Below, one piece after another: positions 1 to 12,500 of a stretch of 64,000 nucleotides of DNA. This DNA comes from Trochalopteron elliotii (Eukaryota > Chordata > Aves > Passeriformes > Leiothrichidae). Where the stretch lies: contig JANPWX010020322.1 in assembly GCA_024734555.1 (NCBI GenBank), positions 62,001 to 126,000 of the forward strand. Reading direction: 5' to 3'. Every line of letters begins with the position of its first letter. The stretch's first letter is position 1. The position numbers were made by a program, and so were the translations under genes. Under the pieces are notes generated by a model. It was not told the DNA's origin and ran no database searches. It saw only the letters and a list, made by a program, of their open reading frames with translations.

Positions 1-75
1 GAGACCATCCAGTTCCACCCCCAGCCATGGGCAGGGACACCTTCCACTAGACCAAGTTGCTCAGGGCCCTTTCAG
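1..75 (-). repeat. CR1 LINE 3' fragment
   Basis: This is the reverse complement of the common avian CR1 3' end (CCATGGGCAGGGACACC followed by TTCCACTAGACCA). It is cut by the window edge. Confidence 0.7.
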
Positions 76-1312
76 AGCTTCAGTAATTTTGTTTAAACAA
101 ATTATTTCACTTATTTGACTTCAAATAATTTATTTTCAAACTCTAGAGTCTCTTTTGCTGGGTTTAATTCTTGGTTTTCTTCAGTCTTCTGTTGTATGTT
201 CAGTGGTGCTCATAGCCCTTGTCACCATTAACTCCTTTTGTGAACTGTATTGTTTTGGTCCTAAGATGAAATTGGGGGTGATAGCAAAACTTAGAGTTTC
301 TTTGTGATGCAGGCTTTGGGACAGCAAATGCAGGAGTTTGGGGAAAATTTTGAACATTGGTTGGGTTTTCAGGGAGCACATCTGGTGGTGTAACTTTCCA
401 AAGACTGATTTACCTAAAAATTTAATTTCTCTGGGCACTTAAAGCCGTGGTTTGTGGTGAAAAGGCTACTTAGGAAGGTTAAAACGAGTAATGAGCTCTT
501 GGGAGTCTCGCTGTGGCAGAAAACTCTGTTCCTGTTTCTTGGGTTTTTAGGTTTTCTTTCTTGCCCGAGATTTAGGTTGGTGGTTTGGGCTGGGTCTTTT
601 TCTGCTCTCTGTCCCTCTGAAGCCTTTTAGCTCAGCGTGAGAATGAAGAGGAGTCTCAGATCTTGTTGTTTCTTGGTTTCTCGTGTGTTTATTATTTCTT
701 ATCTTACAATTTTCTCTGTGCCCAGCCAAGGTGTTCACAGCAGCTTGGACACAGGTGACTGCCCCCCCGATGGGAGGTCACTGCCTTCTTATACAGATAA
801 TTACGTGCTTATTATTTTCAATTCTGTGCCAATGCCTATTACCTGTACTAAAAAGGTAATTTCTACTTTGATCCAATCTCCTTACACTACTTTGTGCCCA
901 CGTCACATCAGAAGATGGAGGCCAAGGGAGAAGGAGAAGAGCCCAGGGCACTGCCCTAAAATCTCCATCTTGTCTCCCAGTCACCTCCATTCTAAGAACC
1001 CCAAAACTACCAAATTTTCCACCCTGTGCTGTGCTAAACTACTTTTTTCACACCTTTGTGACTTGTAATTCCTCTTTCCATGTTGGAAGCTTTTTCCATG
1101 GACTGAAATCAAAGCCTGTGTCTTTCTGGGCTCTGTGCCAGGCAACCCCCCTGGACAGACCCCCCCTGTCCAGGATTCAAACCCTCTTTCTCGGGTCCCA
1201 GGCCTCTCTGCCGAGGTCTGTGACCACCCAGGACAACCAAAGAATGCCCTGGACTCCGACACCTGGTTCTCTCTCTTCCCACAGGGTGGCAGGAGAAAGA
1301 CAGAATGTCTCC

Positions 1313-1840
1313 TGTTGTCTCGGCAGTTAACGGGGGAACGATAATCCTCGGGAGAGTCCCAAGCAGTGGCCGTAGGGTCAGTGTATAACGGAACGAAGTG
1401 GGCTTCACAGGCAGTCCGAGGATCGTTGATTAAAGCAACATAAATCGTGATGTAGTGCAGAGAAGGGAACAAAGGCTGAACCAGGGGTTTTAAGGGACGC
1501 TATCAGGGTCGAGTTTGGGGTCAAGGGGCCAATAGGGAGAAGACCGGGGAGGGACACAGGGTGAGGTTTACAGAACACAAACCAATGTGGAGGATAATGT
1601 AAGGAGATTTATATAAACAGACCAGTGGAGCCTCGAATAAAAGGGGTTTCCCCAAGAGGCAGTCCAGGCAGGGGCTGGTACCAAGGGAGACTGACAGAGA
1701 TCATTGGGGAATAAGAAGTATGTGTCAGGGAGGATTGCCAGCCCAATGGGTGGACGCAACCCAGGTGGAACCACCACTCTGGGGAGGGTGAAAGGGAACA
1801 AACCATATGGTGTTAAAACACAAAATTACACACAACAACA
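1313..1840 (-). mobile_element. Solo LTR, betaretrovirus-like (ERVK type)
   Basis: A 528-bp segment starts TGTTGT and ends ACAACA on the plus strand, so its ends are inverted repeats. It is flanked by GTCTCC (1307-1312) and GTCCCC (1841-1846), a 6-bp target duplication with one change. Six-base duplications are typical of ERVK-type integration. Read on the minus strand it has a TATATAAA box near 1616 and no internal gag, pol or env, so it is a solo LTR. No promoter activity can be inferred. Confidence 0.75.
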
Positions 1841-2300
1841 GTCCCCAAAGCTGGTATGGGGTAATTTGGTAATTTCTTCCTGGTGGCTCTGCTCCTCTGG
1901 ACTTTCTCCATTTCTTAGGGATTCCTGAGGCTCTTGAGCAATGAGTATCTCTGGACTGGAAGCTGAGATCCTTGACAATGGATCTCAGTGTATCCAGGAG
2001 GGATCGCTGGTTGCCATCCAGTTGTTCCCAGTGTGCTGTCCCTGAGGGGGTTGTGTGGCTTTGGTGCTGGAGTGCTTCTGGAGGGAGTTTTTTTGGGGGG
2101 TGTCACTCAGATTTTGAGGTTCAGGACTTGTTGTTGACTCACTGCTGGCATTGGCTTTTCTCCTGGGGTGTGTGTGGATAATTTAAGAGTCTGGAAGCAC
2201 TGCTCCCTCTGGGCTGTCACCTGCAGGGAGAGATGCCAGCCCTGAGATGTTTTGGGTTCTTGTAGAGCACTTTATTGAGTGACTGGTCCTTTTATCTAGG
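1841..2300. other. Non-repetitive stretch without a recognised gene
   Basis: I see no exon with sound splice sites and no repeat that I recognise. Short open frames here lack coding character. Confidence 0.5.
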
Positions 2301-2682
2301 TTTGTTCAGCTGGAGCAGAGGAAGATGAGGGTGACCTGAGGGCAGAGCTCATCCCAGGCTACAGCTCCTCTGGACGAGGATTTTGTCTCTGCTCTCTGGG
2401 ACCAGGGAAAGGAAATGAGGGAATGGCTGGAGCTGTGTCAGGGGAGGGTTAGATTTGATGTCAGGAAAAAGTTCTTCCCCAGAGGGTGCTGGGCACTGCC
2501 CAGGCTCCCCAGGGAATGGGCACGCCCTCGACGCTGCCAGAGCTCCAGGAGTGTTTGGACGGCACTGCCAGGGATGCCCAGGGTGAGATTGTTGGGGTGT
2601 CTGTGCAGGGACAGGGATTGGACTGGATGATCCTTGTGGTTCCATTTCATCTTAGGATATTCTGTGGTTCCATGGTTCTAGG
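2301..2682 (+). repeat. CR1 LINE 3' region
   Basis: It runs from the GTTCAGCTGGAGCAGAGGA segment to the GGTTCCATGGTTCT tail. It matches the copy at 7110-7460 in order and orientation. It is a 5'-truncated noncoding 3' end. Confidence 0.85.
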
Positions 2683-2869
2683 TCAGCCTCTTCATAAAAA
2701 ACTCTCCCTGGCCATCTCTAGTATGGAGTGGCTGGATGTGTTTGTGCTGGAGATGCTGCACAATCCCAAAAGCTTCTGTTGGGCTCCTCCAGGTGTCTAA
2801 TGTGTCCCTGCTGCAGGGTTCTGTGCTGCATCCCTGTGTCTGTTCCCTAGGCCTCTGTTTTTCATCAGA

Positions 2870-3282
2870 GTTCTTGGAATCATGGGAATGTTTAGGTTGG
2901 AAAAGCCCTCTTAGGGCCATCAAATCTGACCATTCCCCCAGTACTGTCAGGTCCACTCCATGTGTCACATCCACATGTTTTTTAACAATGGCAGGAATGG
3001 TAACTCTACTGCTTCTCTGGGCAGTTGTGCCAGTGCCTGACCACCTTTTCAATGAATATCCAACCCGAACCTCCCCTGGAAAATCTTGAGGCCGTTTCCT
3101 CTTTTCCTGTCCCTTGTTCTCTGGGAGCAGAGCCTGACCCCCAGCTGGCTGCACCCTCCTGTCAGGGAGTTGTGGAGAGCCAGAAGGTCCCCTCTTGAAC
3201 CTCCTTTTGTCCAGGCTGACATCCCCCAGCTCCCTCAGCTGCTCCCCATAGGATTTGTGCTCCAGATCTTGCTTGAGGTTAT
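2870..3282 (-). repeat. CR1 LINE 3' region, reverse orientation
   Basis: It opens with a decayed tail (GAATCATGGGAATG, GGTTGGAAAAG) and runs through the reverse complement of the CR1 end of the reading frame and 3' region. It shares long blocks with the copies at 10055-10415 and 58170-58545. Confidence 0.85.
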
Positions 3283-3700
3283 TTTTGCAGGACACCCGGG
3301 TGTCTCAGCAGGTATAGGATGATCCAGTGAATTGGGCTGGAGAAGGGGCTTGTGGAAAGACACACTGTGATCTGCTGGGATTGTTAAAAATGTGGGCAAG
3401 GCAAGAGGACAGGATGGTGGTTGGTAGTTTTTGGAAGCACTGAAAGGAGAATGGGAAGGGGCAGTTGGGGACAGTGGCTGTTTCGAGCCAGTAATACAAA
3501 AGAGGGGCCTGAGCTGTGAAGGATGCAGGGTGAAAGACAGGATCTGTGCTGATACACCTGAGCTGACAGCTGGGGAAGTGAGCCCAGAGACCCCCATGTG
3601 GGCTCTCAGGTCTGAGCACACTCCTCTTCCAAAAGCACGCAAACGGACCAGAAACTGCTTGGTCTGGGATCACTTGGAGCAGCTTGATCTGCTAAAAGCT
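3283..3700. other. Spacer with no recognised gene or repeat
   Basis: Both strands were read. The open frames of about 90-135 codons here have no domain or splice-site support. Confidence 0.5.
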
Positions 3701-3705
3701 GTTTC

Positions 3706-4040
3706 ATAAGATCATGGAATTATGGAATGGGTTGGGTTGGAAAGGATCTTAAAGCTCATCCCATTCCACCCCCTACCATGGGCAGGGACACCTTCCACTA
3801 TCCCAGGGTGCTCCAAGCCCCGTCCAGCCTGGCCTTGGACACTTCCAGGGATCCAGGAGCAGCCACAGCTTTTCTGGGCAACCTGTGCCAGGGCCCCCCC
3901 ATCCTCACAGCCAAGAAATTCTTCTCAGTATCCCATCTAACCCTGCCATCTAACCCACTGTATGTCAGTAGGAAGCCATTCCTCCTACAGTCCTGGCACT
4001 CCAGGCCCTAGACCAAAGTCTCTCTCCAGCCCTCCTTTAG
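3706..4040 (-). repeat. CR1 LINE 3' region, reverse orientation
   Basis: It begins with the tail repeat (GATCATGGAATTATGGAAT) followed by the reverse complement of the AAGGTCCTTTCCAACCC and CCATGGGCAGGGACACC blocks. Confidence 0.85.
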
Positions 4041-6346
4041 ACCCTGAGGATAGTTAGTGCTGGTGACTGACACTGAGCAGTTTCTGAAGATAAAAAAGTA
4101 AATCTCTGCTCACATATTTGCTTCCTGCCCATCCCGGACTCACAGGCTCCTACAGGGAGCAGCCAAGGCTGGCTGATGCTGGGCCATTGAGCTGAGTGTC
4201 ACCTCATCTGATACCTCTGCCCAGAGTGACGTTTTTCCTTCCCTCCAGGCAATTCCTGATCCATTTCTGATGCTCTCGCTGAATGTGCTGGGTTGTTGTA
4301 GGAGGGCAGATCGATGGTGCTCTCAAAAGCCTTCCTGAAAAACAACTGGAATGGCAGTGAAACGCAGTGCTGGGGGAACTGCCTGGATTTGTTTAAAAAG
4401 TGGAATAAAAAGAAAAAGCAGTTGTGGTCTGAGCTTGTTTGTTGTAACAGCTGGGCTGGTTAAACACACCCAGCAGGGCTGAAGGATGTAGGGCTGTGGT
4501 GAGGTGAGATGGCTGCTGTTTCTCAGTGTATTCCTGGGGTAGAAAAATACAAATATTAATATAAAATTTGTATCCAAACAAGTGTAGACAGAGGTGGGAG
4601 ATGCCAGTGGAGCTGTTGTGTGCCTGGGGCAGGGGTTGGCTCTTCCCAGACATTGGATGAGGGAGGGAGGGAGGTATTGTAAGGAATCACTGGAGTTTAC
4701 TCATACGTAACCTGTGCTGTGTGGGCAGACCCTCCTCATCCTCACAAATCCTTTTTACTCTCCAGCCTCTGGAATATGTCTGGGATCTAAAATTATACCA
4801 CTTCATCCTATGTTGCAGGCTGGGGACAAGGGGAGCGCTGGGAGGTGAAGATGGTTCAGGGCACAAGGGAGTCCCATCCTGGGCATAACCCGGAGCAGTT
4901 TCTGTTCATTTTAGCTGGGATTTGGCAGAACTGTGGGAGGAAGCTGCCAGGCAGGTTGGGGTTCAGTTTAGTGTGAACCATGGGCTCTTCCCAAGGCACA
5001 TGGAGCAGTTTTGATTCTGCCTTGTTTGCTCTGCTGCAGCAGGAAGCTGCTGGGGAGCCCTGTTTGACCCTGTATTGACCAGGCTGTGCTTTATCTCCCT
5101 GGGGAAGACGCCTGGGAAACCGCAGGGTGTTTTCCATGCCCAGGACTGGATGGAGCTGGCTGCAAAGCGCCGAGTGGAAACATGGCATCGATCGGAGCCT
5201 CGGGGTGTGATTGCACTGGGCCCTGTGTTCAATCAGTACATGATAGTGAGGGCCAGGCCTGTCCAGGGCTCTGTATGTCCTGTGTCTGAGGAATGTTTGC
5301 TCTGCTGAACCTCTGCTCTCCAACTCTAGATCCTTGAGCAGGGAAAGAGTGTGAATATCCCTCCTACCTCTATACAACTCCATGCACTTCCCATCTTACA
5401 GCACTTGGAAGCCTTTATAATCTGGTTTGGGCTAGAAATTTGGTTAGAATCTGTTGGTTTTGGTTTTAATACAAATTACACAAGGAGGGTTTGAAAAGCT
5501 CCACATGCTCCACAAGCTGCTGGATCCAGTGCAGGAGTTGCTGCCCTCATCATGCCAGACACCAAAGGTTCCCCTGGCAGGTAAATTCCACCCACACCAA
5601 CCAGGAGGTCTTTTTAACAGCTGTTGGTTGCACGAACACAATGGTGCCCAGCCATAAACTGACTCCTGCAATTCTTGTCGTCACCTTTCTGCCTTAATTC
5701 TGGAAGTTTTTCCCAGTACAGAGTCTTCCTGGCTATAATTTTTTGGATAAATGTTGAAGCACTGGCAGTTTAATTATTGAAAGTGTTTAGATCTGCCTCC
5801 TTCCTAGACATTCCTTGGGAAAATTGTGATGCTCTCTAGGACCAATTTGCTCTTTTGTGTGTCTCCTGCCACAGCAAACATCTGTGACTCCGTGTCCACC
5901 TGTTTGCTTTCTTTCCCAAGGTTGGACGTGATGATCTGAGGATTGGAGCTGATGATCTTGGAGGTCTTTTCAACCTTAATGATTCCCTGGTTTTCTCAGT
6001 ATTTGTTTAATTTAATCTGTTCAGTTTCCACCAAGCTGTACTTGGGGTTGAAGGAACTGAGGATGAACCAGGTTGGGAGAAGTCCTCCTGGGGGTAGCAG
6101 GGCCTATCACATGCTTGGCAGGCAGGGAAGGGTATGTGAGAGAGGGAATAGGGCTGAGATAATGGATAGCAAGGAATGGGATGCAGTGAGGGAGGTGGGA
6201 AGCAGGAGAGACTTGAGGAACAGTTAGGCTCCAGGAGAAATGGGGCTGTTGCAGTGAGGAATGTTGAGAGGAGCTGGGACAGATCTGCAGGAAACCCTGC
6301 CCTTTGTTTCTCCTCTGCTGACACCAAGCCTTGCCTTGCCTTGCAG
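4041..6346. other. Upstream or intronic DNA of the coiled-coil gene; start exon not found
   Basis: The first recognisable exon (6347) begins in mid-codon, so at least one coding exon must lie further 5'. I could not find it in this stretch or in the rest of bases 1-6346. A CR1-like 3' tail (about 5922-5975) is followed by sequence that resembles 50714-50850. Otherwise I see no repeats or genes. Confidence 0.5.
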
Positions 6347-6522
6347 AAAGCCAGCTGAAGGAGGTGGAGGAGATGCTGGAGCAGGAAGGTTTATCCCAGA
6401 TCTCCTGCAGTGCTGCCAGTGAACAGGTCGCCTATTTCCTGGTGGAGTGGGCAGCGCTGCTGGGAAAGCTGGAAGTGGCAGCCCGGCAGCTGGAATCCCA
6501 CAGCATAATTGATGGGCTCCAG
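6347..6522 (+). CDS. CCDC30: CCDC30 exon 1 of those found (internal exon)
   Basis: The acceptor is CTTGCAG and the donor CCAG/GTACCT. The exon starts with two bases of a split codon and ends on a codon boundary. It encodes [13 protein letters not shown] followed by a helical, Ala/Leu-rich stretch, probably an N-terminal region. Because it starts in mid-codon, an upstream coding exon must exist. Confidence 0.75.
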
Positions 6523-9500
6523 GTACCTCCTGCTCTGTGGCTCTGGCTGCCTGAGAGCTGCGAAGGAATATCTTTGGCATATTTCTGTAAAGAAAATTGT
6601 GTCTCCTGTCTCTGAGGCCACTGTAGAGTCTTGGGGCTGAAATACTTGAAGGAGCTACAAGAAAGATGGAGTGAAAGTATTTACGAGAGTCTGGAATGCC
6701 AGGACAAGGGGGAATGGTTTCAAACTGACAGAGTATGTCTAGATTGGATATTGGGTAGGAATTCCTGGCTCTGAGGGTGGTGAGATCCTGGCATAGGGTG
6801 CCCAGAGCAGCTGTGGCTGCCCCATCCCTGGGAGTGGCCAAGGCCAAGTTGGGCTTGGAGCACCCTGGGATAGTGGAAGGCGTCCCTGCCCATGGTAGGG
6901 GGTGGAATGGGATGAGCTTTAAGATCCCTTCCAACACCAAACCAGTCTGGGATTCCAGGATTCTAAGTCAGTTCTTAATTCTCACAATTTACACTTGATT
7001 TACTCACATGTCTGCACCGGGACAGTGAAATGGATTAATTGTAATCCTGTGTTGAGGAGTTTGTGATGTGCTTGGTGTAAGGATCTTCACTGGGTAGGAA
7101 TGACGTTCTCTGGGTTCAGCTGGAGCAGAGGAGGCTGAGGGCAGGGCTCACTGGGGGCTGCAGCTCCTCCTGAGGGGCAGCTCTGATCTCTACTCATTGT
7201 GAGCAGGGCCAGGATCTTGGCCAGCTCTCCTGGAGCTGTGCCAAGGAGGGTTAGGTTGGATATCAGGGAAAGATTCTGCCCAGGCTCCCCAGGGAATGGG
7301 CACAGCCCCGACTTTGCCAGAGCTCCAGGAGTGTTTGGACAGCACTGCCAGAGATGCCCAGGTTGGGATTGTTGGGGTGTCTGTGCAGGGACAGGGATTG
7401 GACTGGATTATCCTGGTGGTTCCTTTTCAGCCTGGGATATTCTGATTCTATGGTTCCAAGGCCACCACTTTCCGCCTACTCCTGACTTACGGCGATGTCT
7501 CCATGGAACTGGAGTCCAGGAGTGCTCTGGGATTCTGGGAGCTGCTGTTTGTCCCTAAGGTCCCAAGCAGTGAGAAGGGAGCAAGACCTCAAATAGGCGT
7601 CAGGGTTCCTTCTCTTGTTGCTTTCTGCTTCTTCCTGCTGACAGGAATGGAATCACACAACAGTTTGGATTGGAAGTGACCAGGGAATAACTTCCACTAG
7701 ACCAGGTTGCTCCAACCTGGTCTTGAATGTTTCCATGAATTGTTACAAATCTAATGCTTTTTGTTTACAATCAACCACAGCTTCTCCACATTTCTTACTC
7801 TTTCTGTGTTTTTAATCAGGTGAAGGACACATTGGAGATGTGTTTTCCCGGAAAACAGTCTCCCTGACAGGTCTGATTACTCTCCCCAGTGATGTCATTG
7901 CTGGCTGTGCCTGTGGAGCAGAAACTGTTGATGAACAACTCCATTGTTCCCAGGAGCATCCCACTTGTTTTGCAGAACCATTAGTGTTACAGGTTAATGT
8001 GTTAATTGCTCCTCTTACTCTGTTTACTGGAATGTGTGGCCTTGCTTGTTCCCAGCTGACCTGTTCCACTCTTGGAATGAAGGGCCAGACGTGTTCCTGT
8101 CTGGTACAGGGATGAATTCAGCTTTTAGCCAGACTCCTCAAGCAGAATTGATTGTTTTATTGCAACCCCAGGAAAGCAGAAAGGCGGGATACAATCTGTC
8201 TCTCTGTGTGGTCAGCTCCAAGAAACCCATAGGGAAATGCCTTCTGGATTCATGGCATGTGCTAGCTCACTCACCCTCTGAAGTGCCAAATATCAATCGC
8301 AACCAATGTGCTGAGCCTTAGGACCCCCTCAGTGTAGATGCCGTGGAGCAGGAATGTGTAACTCCATAAAAAAGAGGGATGTGGAGCAGTGGTCCAGGGA
8401 AGCTCCTGGAGTTCAAGTCCCTGTGCTTGGGTCAGGGCAGTCTGAGAATGAGCACAGGCTGGGGGAGGAATTCATGTAGAGCAGCCCTGCGGGATGGATT
8501 TGGGCGTTCTTGTGGATCAAAAGCTGGGCATGAGCCAGGAGTGTGTGTTTGCACCTCAGAGGCCAAACAGCATCATGATTCTGTTCCTCTCTGAAGAGAC
8601 CCCCCTAGTGCTGCTCCAGCTTCAGGATCCCCAGCACAGGAAGGACCTGTTGGAGTGAAGCCAGGGAGATGCTCTGAGGGCTGGAGCCCCTTGGGAGCCA
8701 GGCTAGGAGAGCTGGAGGTGTCCACCTGGAGAAGGCTCTGGAGAGACCTTAAAGCCCCTTCCAGTGCCTGAAGGGGCTCCAGGAGAGCTGGAGAGGAGCC
8801 TCAGACAAGGGTCTGGAGTTCCAGGACAAGGGGGAATGTGGGAAGAATTCTTGGCTGTGAGGGTGGGAAGGCCCTGGCACAGGCTGCCTGGAGAAGCAGT
8901 GGGTGCCCCTGGATCCCTGGCAGTGTCCAAGGCCAGGTTAAATGGGGCTTGGAGCAGCCTGGGACAGTGGAAGGTGTCCCTGCTCATGGCAGGGGTGGAA
9001 CGGGATGGGCTTTAAAGTCTCTTCCATTCCAAGCCTTTCTATGATCCCATGATTCCGAGTCTCCCAGTGTTACTCTGCCAAAATGAACCAATCACACTCA
9101 GTGCCAACACTTTGGGTGAAACTGAGTCCTCCAGCACTCACGGACAGGCCCAGGAAATCAGAGGTCTTAAAAAAAATAGTGAACCCCCAGAGCTCCCAGG
9201 AGGAGCTCAGAAAATGGAGGGATTTTCACAAGGGTTTGGGATATGTCTGGTTGAAACACTCCTGTCAAGTACAAGGCATGGTAACAAAACCCCTTCTAGT
9301 CAAGATACGTTGGAACTGAAAATCCCCCTCACTGATCCTGAGAGACATATGGCAGTGCCAAGGGACACATGGCAGTACTGAGGGACACATGGCTGTGTGG
9401 TGGTGGTGCTGTTATTCTGGAACATCTCTGTGTGCAAGGCTGGCTCTGCTCACACCTGTCAGGCATTGGGAGCTGAATTCCCACAGCAGCAGGAATGCAC

Positions 9501-12500
9501 ACAGCTTCCTGGGGAGACAGAAATAAGGAAATACACATTTTCCTGCTGGCTCATAGTTGAGATTTCATAGAATCACCAAGGTTGGAAATGCCCTCCAAGA
9601 TCGCTGTGATGCCCTAAGCTTTAGCTTGCAGATTCTGTGTTACCTAGGGATGTAGTTCTGAGCCTCATATTAAGTGCCAGTAAGCTCTGTTCACAGGGTA
9701 GGTAGACAAAACAAATCCCTTTTCTGCTGAGAACCAAGGACACCTTTCAGGCCCAAAAGCACAAACAACGGTGGACCGAAGGGAGGAACAAAAAGGATGA
9801 GACCTCACAGCCTGAAGCTGTAATTTGACAATTAAACCCCAGTATGCAAATGGACCAAAACTGATAAAAATGTAAGACCTCGTGACTGGTTAGCATGTGT
9901 GACCTCGTGTGTGGCATTTCGTAGTGGTCTTGGAGTGCAGCCTTGGTCAGGCTCCTGTCCTGCCCAAGGTGGATCCTGGAGGCCTTTCAATAAATACCTA
10001 CTTCATTGTCTAGCTCTGTTGTGTCTCTCTTTCAGGTCAGCCTTCTAGGCATCAGCTGAGTTCAACCAATCCCCCAGCACTGCTAGGGCCACCACTCACC
10101 CATGTCCCCAAGTGCCACATCCTTCAGGGTTTTTGAACACTTCAAGGGATGGTGACTCCACCACTGCCCTGGGCAGCCCATTCCAACGTCTGACCACCCT
10201 TTCCATGAAGAAGTTTTCCCTAATATCTGATCTAAATCCCCCCAGCACAGCTTGACACCATTCCCCCTTGTCCTGTCCTTGTTTCCTGGGAGTAGAGCCT
10301 GACCCCCAGCTGGCTGCACCCTCCTGTCAGGGAGTTGTGGAGAGCCAGAAGGTCTCACCTGAGCCTTCTCCAGGCTGAGCCCCCTCAGCTGCTCCTCATC
10401 ACACTTGTGGTATCCCTCATTTCAGATTTGTTCTTAAGCAGGCTGGGAGGGGTTTTACTGTGTTTACAGTAAAAAACCCAGAGCCCAAACTGTCACAGCC
10501 TCATCCTCAGGCTGTGCCCAGCCTGGGCAGGAAATAATCCTTTCTACTGAGAGCCAGGGAACACCTCACATTTCGGGGCAGGGATGCCTGGTGGGACTTT
10601 GGTCTTTCCCCGAACTGGCACTGGAGATGAAGAAATACACATTTTCTCAATGGGACCGGTGTGGAGGGGGTGACAACCAGCTCTGCCTTGTTCACATCCC
10701 CCTAGGGTTCCTCATTTCCATTGGCACATTAACCCTTGTGCTTAAGTTCTGCAGGGAAGAGCTGGAGGGGGAGCCAACATTGCCTGCCAGAGTTGTGGGA
10801 GATCTGGATGAGGCCCCACAGAGGCTGGTGGTGTCCCAGGAAGATATCCAGAGGGTGGCCAAGGGGCTGGATACACCAAGCAAAGAGCAGAGTGAAGCCG
10901 GTAAGTGATGCTCTGGTGGCCACTCCTGGCCTGCTCGCAGCCCTGGGAAGTGGGGGGCCAGTCTGTCCTCCCTGCTTGTAATGTAGGAAAATTAGTGCCA
11001 GGAGTCAGCCTGCTCCCTAGGAGGTGGGAATGCAGTTGTTAACAGTCACAAATCCATTAATTCTGAGACTGAGCTTCTCTGATCTGTGATGCAGCTGCAC
11101 AGTCTGGACGAATTTCCTATCCATGGGAATTTCCTCCAGGGATAGCTTTCTGCCCTGGGGGGGGATGGAGAGGGATTGATGATTTGGTCTGGAAGCAGAG
11201 TAGCTGAATTACCATGTACACAGGGTTAGTTAGCAGAGCTGGACCTCTTATCCCAGGGTCCTCCAGGTACAGTCTGGGATGCCGCCTCCATAGGATCCTT
11301 ATCAAGTGCAGCAGTGGGGAATTGACTGGGTACATTGTCCTTGCTGAGAATATTCCTTTCACCTCCTTCTTGAAATAACTGTTGACCAGCCCTGAAGTGG
11401 TCTTTATTTAGTAGGGTTTTTTTATAAATTCTGACTGTAGAAATAAACAGTTTTCTGGAGGGAGACATGGTAAAGCTGCTCTTGAAATGAAGTGTCCGTG
11501 GAAAATGTCCTTAGTGACACACAGGTGTCTGGATGCTCTTTTGGGGGATTCCTTGCATTGTCTCCAAATCTGTGATGCAGAATTTCACTGGAGAACAGCA
11601 GCTGGGATGAGGTGACTAATCCCAGCCCCATGTGCCTTTGCAGGGACCAGCTCCCTTCAGGAGACTGGCACCACCTGGGGCAGGTTTGGGGCAGAATTGC
11701 AGGTCCGGGGGCTCCCCTTGGAGCTCACACACAGCACCAGGACCTGTCAGCTCCTCTCCAGCCCCGTCAGCTCCTCTCCAGCCCCGTCAGCTCCTCTCCA
11801 GCCCCATCAGCTCCTCTCCAGTCCTGGCAACTCCTCTCCAGCCCCAGCAGCTCCTCTCCAGCCTCTAGCCCCATCATTCCCAGCCTTTTCATCCCCGTAC
11901 TTGGTCAGGATCGATCCACACTCCCCAGAGATGGGGTGAGTGATGTGGCAGCTCCACTGCTGACTCTGGAGCACGGACGGGCTCCAGCCTGGGACTCCTG
12001 TGGATCATAGCCTGCTCAGGGAAATCTGTGCTTTCTGAGGTGTTAGATGAATACAAGGCTTTACAAAATGTGAGTAAGGCTTTAATGCTTGTTTTGTCTC
12101 TGGGGTTTGTTGTGCTGTGTGTGCAAAATGAGGGTGACAACATTCCAGTGGCTTCCCTGCTTTTGTATCTCTGCACGGCTTCTCCTCCCAGCAAGCTCGG
12201 AGCCAGCTGCTCTGGGAATCAATTGATTTGCTACTAAAAACCTAAACTGGGGTCACTTATCTTTAATTATCCCCCTAAACAGCATATTTTGGTTCAGTGA
12301 TAACTTGTGTGCATTGGAGGGAAGAATTCCTGACCAGTTTGAGCCCAGTTAATGGGATTTTGGTGAGGAAAGACTTTAAATGGTATTTAACAAAGTGGAT
12401 AAGGAATGTTGCACGGTTTTTCCAAAGCGGAACTGGGCTGCCACATCCAAACACTATCGTCCTTGTGGATTCACCCCTGTGGTCAGTCCTGAATGCAGCT

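Noticed and set aside
981..1472. 163-codon minus-strand open frame as a coding exon
   Set aside because: It overlaps the end of a solo LTR and has no recognisable domain.
2349..2800. Overlapping open frames on both strands
   Set aside because: They lie in a CR1 3' region, which is noncoding.
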